Source: Chrysophaeum taylorii (lineage: Eukaryota > Sar > Pelagophyceae > Pelagomonadales > Pelagomonadaceae). Taken from it: 64,000 nucleotides of DNA. Location of the stretch: assembly GCA_029834535.1 (NCBI GenBank), contig JAQMWT010000216.1, forward strand, positions 1 through 64,000. The letters are read 5' to 3'. Numbering within the stretch: position 1 is the stretch's first letter; each line of letters begins with the position of its first letter. A model generated the notes under the pieces. It was not told where the DNA came from, did no database searches, and saw only the letters and a program-made list of their open reading frames with translations. Shown here in pieces: positions 1-10,190 of this stretch. Both the position numbers and the translations under genes were made by a program.

Positions 1-3000
1 CGGGACGTGGTGCCGTGCACATGGTCGCAACGAAGGTGGAGCGATGCTCGGCCTCTGGCAACGGCGGAGCCGTATACGGGTACCACGGGTCGATTGCTCT
101 CGCCGAGGGCACGTCTTTGGCGCGCAACGAGGCCGTCGAGGGCGGGGCGGTCTACTTGAACGGAGGAAGCTTGGACCTGGACGATGTCTCGCTGTTCGCG
201 AACATCGCATCGAGTAGCGGCGCTGGTATTTTTAACGGCGGCGGAACCGTTTCGATGGCACGAAGCGCGCTTTCGTCAAATGCGGCCGCGCGCGATGGAG
301 GAGCATACTTGCAGACAGGTGGAGGCGTGGGGAGCATCGAGACGACCGTGTTCGCGCGAAATAGCGCGATCGGCGCGGGGGGCGCTCGCAATCGACCACG
401 GGAGCATCGTATTCGGCAAAGGCGACTCGGTCGCGAGAAACAACACGGCCAAATTCGGAGGGGTCGCATCCTTGGAGTCGGTGCATTTTGACGTCAACGG
501 AAGTCGTCGTCGCTCATAACAACGCCGTGGCTGGAGGCGCGTTTTACCTCGCTGGCGCCACGAGCGTGCGGTGCGGAGACGCGACGATGATGATAACGGC
601 TGAAAGAAACATGGCGCTCCTGGGCTCGGTGGTGTATTTGGCGGTGAAGGCCATCGCCATACTCAGCGGCCTACGTTTTGATTCAAACACTGCGACTGTT
701 GCAGTAGTGTATGGCGCGGCCGCGTCTTCGGCGACGATATCCCGCGTCGCGTCGACCGAGAATCGAGGCCATCACTCGGGCAGCCTGGCGTCGTTCCATG
801 AAGCCTCGACGCTTGTTGCAGAGCACCTCGTGAGCCGTGGTGACTCGTGTCGCGAAGATGCCGTGCTCTTCAGTTACGCTGCTGCGGTGCTCGAGCTACG
901 CGACGTCATCATACGCGACGCAACTCTCGGCGCGGGGGCGGGCGTGACCGTGGCTTACACCACCAGCGTAGTCCTTGATGCCGTGCGAATCCAGCCGTTG
1001 TGGTGGCCGTGCACGCCCCAGCGCTCGACGCGACGGACGTTGATGCCTTGAACGTCTCGAACGCTACGTTCGTCGAAAATAGGGGCAATATCGGCGCCGT
1101 TCGGGTCGTTAACGTCCGTCGAGCGGTGTTCAACAGCACGTTGATCGCGCGGAACCGCGGCGCGACCACCGGTGGCTTCTCGGCGACGGAAAGTAGCGTC
1201 GACATCGTTGCGACGCGTCTCGTCGACAACGTCGGCGACCTCGACGGCGGCGGAGCAGCGTTCGACGCGTGCGACGTCGCTTTCGCCGACGTAGTAGAAA
1301 TCTCGCGCAATGCGGCGACCCGCGACGCGGGCGGCATTCATCTCTCGAACGCACAGCTGAGCTCGTCAACAACGTCCGTGGTGATGATTGCGAAGAATCG
1401 CGCTGGACGCGACGGTGGTGGTGCCTACGCCGCTCGCTCGAGTTTGATGGGCGCTTTAAACGTATCGGACAACATTTGCGGCCGCAATGGAGGAGGTTTC
1501 GCGCTCGTCGACGACACTACCGTGGAGGGTACTTTCGACGTCGTCAGGAACCGCGCACCGTTCGGCGGTGGCGGCCTCGCGTACTATGACCACCTCACCA
1601 CGCGAGAACCGGTGCTATTTTTGGAAAGAAAATTCAACGACGACGGCAAGGACGTAACGCAAAGAAATAATTCAGCGCTCTACGGCGACGTCCTCGCGTC
1701 GGGTGTCGCCTCGCTCGCGATGGAGACCATTCATGCCGCCAGCGGCGTCCGTGTCGGCGACCGGAGAGAAGTTATCCGCGCCGTGGATGCCTTCGGCCAA
1801 GTTTGCGCCACCGTCGGCGAAACGTCGTGGTTAGATCTGACGAGCACCGACGCCATGCTTAGCGGGGGCATTCACGCATATTTTCAGCGAGGCGAGGCGG
1901 CGATTGCGCCCGAGTTTACCGTCACAAAAGCTCCGGGGCACTCGGTGAAGCTTCAAGTACGGGCCCGGTTCGAAGACGGGTCTTCGATTAACACGACGAG
2001 CGATGTGATCTTGCGGTCCTGCGTGTCCGGCGAGATCACCGAGGCTGAAAAGTGTGAGGAGCTTACAGCGTTCATGATGATGCTTTCACATTTATTTCTG
2101 TCTGTTCTGTAACCTGCTTTCGTTTTTTTTTTGCAACCGCTCCTACTCTTCTCGACGCGACGCGGGAGTTAAAAAAAGCTGCGGCGCTCTTCTTATTTCG
2201 CGCGTGTGACTGACTCCTGTGTGATAAGATGATAAGGCGATGCGAAAGTGCCCCATAACCTCATCCTCCTCCTCGTCGAGCTTTTTTTCTTAGGTCTGTT
2301 GTGCGCCGAGCCTGACGTCGTAAGCATCGACCCGTCAGCATCAGCCTGCGAAACTTGCCCGCGGGACGCGGCTTGTCCTTCGGACGGCTTCACCATCACC
2401 ACCGATGAGGGATTCTACCGGAGCACAGCCATCTCAACAAATATCCGACGCTGCCGATACGCCCGATTCTGTAGGGGCGGCGCCAACCCGGCCGCGCAAT
2501 GCTCCCGAAGTCATACGGGCCCGCTCTGCGCAATATGCCGCAGTCGGCACGTGATCAACCGCCAGAACGGCAAATGCCAACGATGCTGGGCCGCCGATGA
2601 ACGACGACAATTAACGTCCACGCTTATTTCTCTTTTTGGAAGTCTCGCCGCCATTATCGTCAGCTACTACGTGATTGTTCCGCGATACTTCCCGAAGCTG
2701 CACGCGCGAAACAAGAACCGACGATGTTTTAAAGCCATGTTCGCACATCACAAGACCACCAAGCTCAAGGTCCTTATTGTCTTCTGGCAGATCGTCAGTG
2801 TTGACTACGCGAGCTGGTACTTCATCGACTTTCCCGCAAACTTCGATTACGTCATCAGCTATCTTGGGGCTCCCTTCGCCTTGGACACCTACCTCACGTT
2901 CGCTGCGTATTGCATCCGCACGAACCATTTCGATATTCTCAAAACCGTGACCATCATTCCCCTCGCCTTCACTGGTGCGTGCGTCGCTGTATGCTCGCTC

Positions 3001-4467
3001 ATGTTCTATTTGCCGTCGCTGTTCACGGACGAGACGTACAACTCAATCAGACGCAACCTGACGTTCGTCACCTTGGTCCTCACCTACCTCATCTACCCCG
3101 CTTCGAGCAACGTGATCCTAACGACCTTCCAATGCGATGAAGATTTCAAAGCACGTCAGGGCGAGCCGGGAGACTCGCCTTATCTCGACGAAATTCTTCT
3201 TCGAGTCGATTATACGATTAATTGCAAATCTCGAGCGTACGAGGGCCACTACGTCTACGCCAGCATCTTCGTCTTCATCATCCCTCTGGGATGTCCGCTC
3301 GCGTACTTCGCCCTTCTCTACACCAAACGACACCGTCTCAATCCCCCGTGCACCAAGGAACTCGCGGTTGCAATCCTCCGTCGCTGCGCGCCCTGCTCGC
3401 AACAAAGCGTTCGAAAGGTACGCGGATTCTCCTCGAAAGATTTGTACGCAGAGCCCTCGACCTCTGACGACGACGACGACAACAACAACAACAAAAAAAG
3501 CGAGAAATCGATCACCAATTTGGAGTCGCAAGCCGCGCGCTACCTCAAAATGCGACGAGCCTTCGATTCTTCGCCAGCCCTCGCCGCGGTCGCCGGCGAT
3601 GCGTTACGCCGCCTCGAGGACGACCTCGTTCGAGCGCACAACGAGCAAGACTCCCGATGCGTTCATTACCAATTCCTTTTCGTCGATTATCGAAAAGACC
3701 GCTGGTTCTGGGAGCCTATCGAATGCCTCCGACGACTGTTACTCACCGCCCTCATACCCGCCATACTGAATAGACGCGACGACGACATCGGAGGCCTCTA
3801 CGTAACACTTCTCACTTCAGCGGCCTTCGCCGCAGCCTACGCCCTTCAGCGTCCTTTCGCGAAAAGCGACGTGAATGCCTTCGCCATCATGTTGCAGGCC
3901 ACGCTATCCCTTATCATCTTCGTATCGATGGTGCTCTACGCCGAAGAGAATCTCGATTCGGCGCGCCAAGCGGGATGGAACCCGAAGGTTCTTGGAATTA
4001 CTTTGATTCTTCTCACGTGTGCCTTGGGCCCGCTCGCCATACTCTTCACCATCAATCGCGAGGTAGACATCCCAAGTCTGCGGGCATTGTGCTTCAAGAT
4101 GTTTAGCGCGATGCCGCAAACGGCACCGTTGGCGTTGTTGCCGTCGCCCCTCGCAAAGGGAGAGCACGTAGAAAACGTGGTCTTCCCGTCGTCGTCGTCG
4201 TCTGCTGCCGCCGCGAAGGAAATCAACACTAAAGAACCGAAAGAAATCACCACAGGCGCGGTTTGCCAAACAAGCAACGACGACCACGACGTCAGCAGTG
4301 GCGATGACGACACCAGCGAAGACGACGAATATGTCGAAACGTGTTGTGGCAACGACAGCACTCATCGCGGCGGCTTGGAGTTTGTCACCGTGAGTGCCGA
4401 AGGAGAGGACGACGACGATGGCGACTTGAACGAACAGAATACTATCGTGCAGCAACTAGAGCTCTGA
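1..4467 (+). CDS. Partial parallel beta-helix, Cys-rich, multi-TM surface protein
   Basis: The gene is open at the left edge and ends at 4467. The N-terminal part up to 2053 has short repeats of the type GGA-V/F-Y and N-A-A..GG typical of right-handed beta-helix (pectin-lyase-fold, polymorphic outer-membrane-like) proteins. A 240-nt intron fits 2054..2293 (GTGAG donor, TTAG acceptor, phase 1) and splices into a Cys-rich stretch (CETCPRDAAC, CRGG, HTGPLCAIC), followed by about eight hydrophobic segments between 2620 and 4080 and an acidic, Ser-rich cytoplasmic tail. This architecture is known from heterokont algae as putative surface or adhesion proteins; function is not established. In the first kb the coding signal changes frame near 380 (in a run of six G), near 490 and near 1000, so either there are sequencing indels or the 5' part is decaying. 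From 1000 to 4467 it is intact apart from the intron. Confidence 0.65.
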
Positions 4468-5782
4468 TAGACGCTCGACCGTGGATTTTTTTTTAGGGGT
4501 TGGTCAGTCACTCTCTGCGATTGTCTCACCGTTGAGACTGAATCCTATGGCTCGAATAATTAAGACGCTGCGTTCGCCTCGGCATATTACATTAAGCTTC
4601 GACTGACTTTTTTTTCTGCCTTTTGGTGGTTTGCCGAGATACCACACATGGTTTTATTACACGACCGTGAGAGGTGCTTGCTTGCTATAAACTTTTTCGG
4701 CGGTTCCAGTAATAAATTATCAATATAGGAGGACGGAAGCGTAGAGACTCGCAGCATTTTTGATAATATAATAAGATCCCGGAACGAAACAAAAAAGTTT
4801 CAGTTCAAGTTCAACAAATACTTCACATTCGTTGCGTGCCTGCGTGCCCACTAGGCCACGTCACCTCTGTCGTTTTGCGAGACGATGTGACGTGTCCTCC
4901 GTCGACGACGACACGTCTTTTAGTTTCGCCCGCGCCTGAGTTGCGAAAGACCAGCCAGCAAAAAGCTCTCGAGAGCTAGCTCTCAGACGTCGAAAAGCCA
5001 TACGGACCACGACCACCATCTGGATGAGATAGATACCGTCTTCAACGCCGCAGCTTGGTGGTGGTCGCCGCCGTCAAGTGTCTCTGTGGAACAAGCCCGT
5101 CGAAACCGTGAAGGGCGACAAAAAAAAAAGACACCAGACGTAACTGCAACGATGGGTGAATCGGTTGGATGCGAAAGAGATTAAGCGCTGCGCACCCGCA
5201 GGATCAGCAGCACCTACAAGTGAGAAAATTCATGCACTGGTCTTGGTGACTTTCGCGTGTAGGACACCGACCACTTCGACATCGAAATAGCGAATCGACT
5301 CGCAGTGGGATCTCGAATTTTGACAGCATCGCCTCGTCAAGATCGCCAGCTAGTCGGTTTAGAACATCGACCAGGTTGCGTGCGCCGGGGCAAAACGTTG
5401 CGCGCCGCCAGGCCCGAAAAGAATCGCATGCACCATAGCTCGTACTCAGCCTCGACGAGATGATTGGTCCTATATAGTATGCCCGCGGGCTTTTATGACT
5501 CGAGACTACCTATATGAGGACGCGCTGCTGTTCAAAGACGACGACCGTGCACCCGCAGAAGCGCCTCAAAACAGCGTTAATCGCCAGCTTGCTCTACGTT
5601 GGTCTCATGAGAAGTGCCGCGCTGTCTGCACCTGGTGTACCTATGTTGGCCATATGATGGGAAGACCCCCCGCAGCCACCGCCTAGTTCAATTTCCTAAT
5701 GTAACAACAAAAATAATTGTACTACCCAAAGGTTTCGACGACGGTTGAATTGAATGGTGCAAGCGCCGAAACTGCTGCCGGG
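4468..5782. other. Intergenic, no gene recognised
   Basis: AT-richer stretch with several T- and A-runs between the surface-protein stop and the methyltransferase start. Only a 63-codon open frame (5495-5686) occurs, with no recognisable domain. I see no RNA gene or repeat. Confidence 0.6.
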
Positions 5783-7108
5783 ATGGGTTGTTCTTATTAC
5801 GCGCGCATCGCGTCGGTCGTCGGCGTCGTGGAGGGTGCTTTGAGTTATCGGAATTACGCCGTCGGGGCCATTCCGGAGTACTCGTCCCCGGAAGCCGTGC
5901 GCGAGCTGTTGCGGACTGCGAATCTGTCAGCAAGTGCTGACTGCGTGGGCCTCGGCCCCGCGTCGGCGGGTATCCCCGGAACGACGATGCGAGCGTTGGG
6001 GAATTTCACGAAGACGCTCCAGCGTACGAATGAGCTGGCGTCACTGGTGGAGCGCGCTCGGAGTCTCGACCCAAGAATTCCGTGGCGCGCTCTCGCGCTG
6101 TACCACCGCGGAATGCTCGGATACGCGCGGCCAAACTGGGCCGAGGAGCGATGGGACGACCGGGTCGCGGGCCCGCTCCGCGACCCAAAGTATTTTCGAG
6201 ATCTAGCGAGTCGGATAAAAATTGAGCCCGGGGCGGTCTTCGTCGACGCCGGCTGCGGGTGGGGTCGCGTCGGCCTCCACCTCGTAGAGCTTCTCGACGC
6301 CGACAAGTACCACGGCATCGACATCGACGAGTTTGAGCTCCGGGCATTCATTCAGCTCGAGCTCGGCATCGAGCGCCCGGATCTCCTTGCCAAGCGGCCG
6401 CGATTTCTGCGGACGCCGTCCTTCGATTTCGAGACGGCGTTGGACGGTAAGCGGGCAGACGTCGTCGTATTCTACCACGTCCTTAAGACCAACCTCCCGA
6501 AACCACTCGTAAGAAAGGCGATGTGTCACGCCGCGAGCGTTCTCAAACCCGGAGGGAAGATGCTGGTGGCACAAAACGGCTGCGGTGACGCGAGTCGCTT
6601 TGCCGAATCGACGGGTGCCTTCGAGCACGAGCATACCTGGTACCTGCACAACAACACGGTATCCCAACCGTCGAACGAGGCGTCGACTCCTCGAGGCCGC
6701 GTGCTCAAGCGTCTCGCGCCCAACGAAAAGAAAGAGTGGACGACGACCAAGGTTGCTTCGTCGTCGTCCTCATCGGACGCGAAGGGGAAACCGCGACAGA
6801 CGCCCGTTGGAATGACCGCCGCGGCGGCGGCGTCAAAGGCGTCGTCGCGCGTCGCGGCCACGTCGTCGCAATCCGCGATGCCGAAGCAAGCTGCAAAACA
6901 GATTGTGGCGGCAGGTGCCACCGCAAAGCAGGGCGCGGCGAAGGACAAGGACGCTGCCAAGAACGAGAAGCCGCTCGCCACTACGACGAAGAAGGAAAAA
7001 ATCACGCCGGAGGAACCGTCCAAGTCGTCGGCGCCTCCCGCGCACCACAAGTATCAGGCTGATTGCGTGTGGCGACGCACCAGCGTGGCCGCGCCCAAGT
7101 GCAGTTGA
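5783..7108 (+). CDS. SAM-dependent class I methyltransferase with low-complexity tail
   Basis: Predicted 441 aa from the first in-frame ATG (5783); the open frame extends upstream only through a TTG. The core contains motif I (VFVDAGCGWGRVGLHL, about residues 150-165), an acidic post-I loop (HGIDIDEFEL) and a motif-IV-like VVVFYHV followed by a post-motif LKPGGKMLVAQ, the usual order of a Rossmann-fold SAM methyltransferase. The last 150 or so residues are Ala/Lys/Ser/Thr-rich and look disordered. The N-terminus MGCSYY could be lipid-modified, but the context is not a clean myristoylation site. The substrate cannot be told from sequence; cyclopropane-synthase-like and small-molecule methyltransferases are both possible. 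It is convergent with the next gene. Confidence 0.75.
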   Translation: MGCSYYARIASVVGVVEGALSYRNYAVGAIPEYSSPEAVRELLRTANLSASADCVGLGPASAGIPGTTMRALGNFTKTLQRTNELASLVERARSLDPRIPWRALALYHRGMLGYARPNWAEERWDDRVAGPLRDPKYFRDLASRIKIEPGAVFVDAGCGWGRVGLHLVELLDADKYHGIDIDEFELRAFIQLELGIERPDLLAKRPRFLRTPSFDFETALDGKRADVVVFYHVLKTNLPKPLVRKAMCHAASVLKPGGKMLVAQNGCGDASRFAESTGAFEHEHTWYLHNNTVSQPSNEASTPRGRVLKRLAPNEKKEWTTTKVASSSSSSDAKGKPRQTPVGMTAAAAASKASSRVAATSSQSAMPKQAAKQIVAAGATAKQGAAKDKDAAKNEKPLATTTKKEKITPEEPSKSSAPPAHHKYQADCVWRRTSVAAPKCS

Positions 7109-7198
7109 CGACACTCCCCCCCTTTCCTTCCTTCCTTCCTTCCAGGCGGTGGTGGTGGCGGTGGTATAGCAAATGATCCTGGCCGCGCGGTCTTGGTG

Positions 7199-7738
7199 TC
7201 AGACGAAACTGGAGTCAGGTCGTCTGGAGCGGCTGGAGGAGGTCTTTCGGGCGTGGGCAACGATGCGCTGGACGGCGGCGTCGGCGGTTCCGACAAAGGA
7301 GTCGACAATTTGGAGGGGGGAATTCTCCGAGAATTTCCGGAGCTCGGGCGCCAGGGATTGCTTGGTCTGGTCGCCGGTGACGAGGAGAACCATGGGAAGC
7401 TTTTTGCAGGCCGCGAGGCGGGCGCGCCAGCGGTCTGCGAGCGGCCAGCAGTCCGGTCGGGAAGAGTCTGCGACGACTATCGCCGCGTCCGCGTGGAGTA
7501 AATACTCGTCGAAGTCCGAGGACATGCGCGGGGCGTCGAGATCTCGCGGCGGGACCTCGTTGAAGATGACGCGCGCTCCATCGACGGCGGCGACGTGGGA
7601 CGAGACCGAGGAGGCGGCCGACTGGCGCAGGCGACGGGGCCCGCTCGGAGGACGCACGACTTCCATCTTGCGCTCCATGCTCCCCACGACGACGAGCCGC
7701 ACGATGCGTCCCCGCGACCTTTCGGCCGTCGATGACAT
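7199..7738 (-). CDS. Small Ras/Rab-like GTPase-fold protein with degenerate P-loop
   Basis: 179 aa from an ATG at 7738. A first strand (RIVRLVVVGS) is followed by a region that lacks the GxxxxGK[ST] P-loop, then DEYLLHADAAIVVADSSRPD and KKLPMVLLVTGDQTK, which match the hydrophobic strand, switch-distal helix and (N/T)KxD-like guanine-recognition region of small GTPases. The C-terminus is Ser/Arg-rich without a CAAX box. It may be a catalytically dead or highly diverged RABL/IFT22-like protein; the family assignment is inference. It shares a 58-bp start-to-start region with the divergent sialyltransferase-like gene. Confidence 0.5.
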   Translation of the reverse strand: MSSTAERSRGRIVRLVVVGSMERKMEVVRPPSGPRRLRQSAASSVSSHVAAVDGARVIFNEVPPRDLDAPRMSSDFDEYLLHADAAIVVADSSRPDCWPLADRWRARLAACKKLPMVLLVTGDQTKQSLAPELRKFSENSPLQIVDSFVGTADAAVQRIVAHARKTSSSRSRRPDSSFV

Positions 7739-7796
7739 CTCGACGTCCTTCCGCACGGCGTCGAGGCAACAACAACAACTACAGAGGCGAGGAGGC
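7739..7796. promoter_or_regulatory. 58-bp divergent promoter region
   Basis: The whole distance between the two opposite ATGs of the GTPase-like and GT29-like genes. It contains a CAACAACAAC run and no obvious TATA box. Any core promoter and 5' UTRs must fit here or overlap the coding regions. Inferred from gene layout only. Confidence 0.4.
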
Positions 7797-8750
7797 ATGT
7801 GGATGCAAGTTAGGGCCCTAATCGACGAACGGCCCGCAACGGACGTTTTTTTTTTCCCAATGATGCTGCTGATGTCATTATTATTAACGCCAGCAGTTCT
7901 CCTCAAACTCCTCCTCCTCGACGCGGTCGTCGCCGCCGCAGACCACAAGGCGTGCGCGCCTCGGCGCGCCAAGTACGCCCAGGTCGGGTCGTGCGCCGTC
8001 GTCTCCTCGAGCGGGAGCTTGCTGGGGGCCAAGCAGGGCGCTGCCATCGACGCGCACGACGCCGTCATCAGGTTCAACGATGCCCCGACGCTCGGGTTCG
8101 AGGATTTCGTCGGCCGCCGCACCACCTTTCGGTACGTCAATCACGTCTGCACATCGAGCCTCGCGCGAAACCGAACGGGCTCGTTGTGTCGGCTCGTGCT
8201 GAGCGAACGCGCCGACCCGTCGACCTTTCTGACCGTCTATCCGAGCGCGCTGGGGCGGACCAGCCTCTGCTACCGGTTTCTCGCCGTCCACAGGGCCATC
8301 GACATCTCGGATTACCAGGCCTACGAGAAGGCGGCGTGCCCGCGCGGAACGCACCACGTCGTCTTGAGCGGCACGCGCGGCGTCCTCGCCGCGCTCTTCA
8401 TGTGCCACGCCGTCACGCTCTTCGGGTTTAACGCGTCCCACAACGCGCGGTACCCCTACCACTACTACGACCGGAACCGGGGCAACAAAAAGCACGACGT
8501 CAGATGCGACGACCTATATATCGCTCGTCTCGCGCGTCGCAACCCGACGAGGCTCCGCTACAACCGCAAGCCCGACAAAAGACACAAAACGCACCACCTG
8601 ATCGGGGCCGTCAAAGACGCCTTCAACATCGCCGGCCTCCCAAACAAGGCCAACCGCACGAAGGGCGGCCGCGTCGTCGTCGAGAAGACCCGCGTCGTGC
8701 GCCATCGAAAAAAAATGGTCGTCGTTCGCAAACCCAAGCACGTGGCCTAG
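7797..8750 (+). CDS. GT29 sialyltransferase-like glycosyltransferase
   Basis: 317 aa from the ATG at 7797, with a single N-terminal hydrophobic segment (about 18-47) like a type II signal anchor; a second Met at residue 22 would give a signal-peptide form. Sialylmotif L is clear at about 65-105 (GSCAVVSSSGSLLG, then IDAHDAVIRFNDAPTLGFE). Sialylmotif S is at about 184-215 (VVLSGTRGVLAALFMC, LFGFNASH). Motif III appears as HYYD near 221 and a VS-like His-to-acidic stretch follows near 232. These are the four GT29 motifs in the right order and the length is normal for the family. The C-terminal 50 residues are Lys/Arg-rich and unusual. Expected Golgi lumen enzyme transferring sialic-acid-like sugar (or Kdo/Kdn) from a CMP donor; donor and acceptor are unknown. 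The stop is 2 bp from the YJU2 stop. Confidence 0.85.
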   Translation: MWMQVRALIDERPATDVFFFPMMLLMSLLLTPAVLLKLLLLDAVVAAADHKACAPRRAKYAQVGSCAVVSSSGSLLGAKQGAAIDAHDAVIRFNDAPTLGFEDFVGRRTTFRYVNHVCTSSLARNRTGSLCRLVLSERADPSTFLTVYPSALGRTSLCYRFLAVHRAIDISDYQAYEKAACPRGTHHVVLSGTRGVLAALFMCHAVTLFGFNASHNARYPYHYYDRNRGNKKHDVRCDDLYIARLARRNPTRLRYNRKPDKRHKTHHLIGAVKDAFNIAGLPNKANRTKGGRVVVEKTRVVRHRKKMVVVRKPKHVA

Positions 8751-8752
8751 AA

Positions 8753-9475
8753 TCATGCGTCGTCCCCTGAGGTGGAGGTGTAGGCAACGAGGGCAGACGC
8801 GGGGGGCTCTTTGTGGCGTCGCTTGACGACGAGCGCGGCCGCGTCGTCGCCGGGTCTTTTGCTGCGGTCGGGGACCACTCTGACGTGGTCCGCAGAGACC
8901 TCGTCTCGGAGCTGCTGCTGGTCTCGTTTGAAGGCAGCCACGTCGTCCTCGTCGATCTCCTCCTCGCGCGACGTCAGCGTCGCGTCTCTCTCCAGCCGCG
9001 CTCGCCGCTGGTTAACCGCCTTTATCTCGTCCAACGCGTCCAGAATGTCCATCTCCATCTTCGAATCCAAGGTGCGGCTCTCGAGCGCCGCCATGGCGTT
9101 TCCCTCCTCCTCCTCCTCCTTCTCGCACTCCTCGCCCTTTTTCCAGATCTCGAAATTACGCGTCGCGCCGCTCTCGCACACGTAGTCGTTGTTCTGCGGA
9201 TCCGTCTTAAACGCGATCTCGTTCGAACACACGCTGCACTTTATGTAAAAACGGTACTTCCGGACACCCAAATAATCGTCGCCCATCACGTCCTCCTTCC
9301 GAGAATTGAACTTCTTCCCGCGGTACATAAATTCACCGCATTTGTTGCATTGCAGTGAAAACGGAATCATCATCCGAACCTCTACCTGCTTGTACGGGTC
9401 CCACTTCCGCTTCGGCACCAGCAAAGGGTCGAAGTCGGGCGGAAAGTACCGGTTAAGCACCTTCCGCTCACCCAT
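8753..9475 (-). CDS. YJU2: Pre-mRNA splicing factor YJU2 (CWC16/CCDC94 family)
   Basis: 240 aa from the ATG at 9475. The N-terminus MGERKVLNRYFPPDFDP is diagnostic of YJU2/CCDC94, and the two zinc-ligand pairs C43/C46 and C80/C83 sit at the standard positions. FKTDPQNNDYVCESGATRNFE matches the conserved block before the coiled coil, and the C-terminal half is charged and helical. In yeast and humans Yju2 joins the spliceosome with the NineTeen complex and promotes the first catalytic step at the branch point. A retained branching factor agrees with the sparse introns seen elsewhere. The gene ends 2 bp from its convergent neighbour. Confidence 0.93.
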   Translation of the reverse strand: MGERKVLNRYFPPDFDPLLVPKRKWDPYKQVEVRMMIPFSLQCNKCGEFMYRGKKFNSRKEDVMGDDYLGVRKYRFYIKCSVCSNEIAFKTDPQNNDYVCESGATRNFEIWKKGEECEKEEEEEGNAMAALESRTLDSKMEMDILDALDEIKAVNQRRARLERDATLTSREEEIDEDDVAAFKRDQQQLRDEVSADHVRVVPDRSKRPGDDAAALVVKRRHKEPPASALVAYTSTSGDDA

Positions 9476-9534
9476 AATGATAATACCTTTTAAATACCAA
9501 GGATCGACGCCTCTGGGAGTTGAAGAAGGGGAAG

Positions 9535-9890
9535 CAATAAGGGACGAACTAACTAACCAACGAACTTCAGACAGAAGACATCTTCTTCTGGGAGCCAGGA
9601 CCGGCAGGAGCAGGTACGGAATCACAGAGAAAATTCACGCACTTGGGGCAGAGGGACGAGGAAGGACTTGTTGATTGTGGACCGCCACTGCGCGCGTTCT
9701 TGTGCGAGGTCGTGCAAAAGCGTCGCAGGTCGCGGACGTATTGGTCCACGAACAATCGACCTGTCCGTCGCGTTCTGCCCAACCGAGCGAACCCCATCCC
9801 AGCGCGGACTTTCCGGGTGGTGCTAACCGGCCAGCCCGGGAGGCGCGCAGGCACCGTCTCACTCCGGGACGGCCGGGGCCGCCGCTGGGA
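9535..9890 (-). repeat. Diverged LINE-type 3' end copy with GTTA-like tail
   Basis: Read on the minus strand, this segment has the same ordered landmarks as the better copy at 62.1-62.43 kb: a GC-rich block with CCTCCCGGGCTGGCCGGTTA, roughly 200 bp of diverged sequence, GTGATTCCG, GGTCCTGGCTCCCA, CTGAAGTT and a degenerate GTTAGTTAGTT tail. The shared tail and variable other end suggest 5'-truncated non-LTR retrotransposon insertions. It lies directly upstream of the YJU2 start. Confidence 0.6.
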
Positions 9891-10190
9891 GCAAGCGTGT
9901 TAGGCGCCGTCCTCCATCGCAACCAACGGTTAGCGATCGCAGGGTTAGGGACAGACATCAGATTCTACATCCCCAGAGATGCGGCGGTTTCGTGGGCCGC
10001 AGGCTTCGCTCCCACGATAATTGGGACCCGAGGAGAGGAGCGGAGAGGAGCAGAGCGGAGCGGAACTGAGGTCCACTGCGCGCTCTGCGCACTATGTAAG
10101 AACACCCACACCATAGGCAGCAGCAGCAGCAGCAGCAGCCTTCGATGTTGTGGTGATTTTACAGAGACCCTCCCTCCCCGCGTTAGAATG
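9891..10190. other. Intergenic, short CAG tract
   Basis: No gene recognised. A CAG run lies near 10120-10140, and a GGAGAGGAGC-type purine-rich repeat near 10030-10070. Confidence 0.5.

Noticed and set aside
5495-5686. 63-codon open frame with an ATG
   Set aside because: No homology, no domain and an isolated position; compatible with chance.
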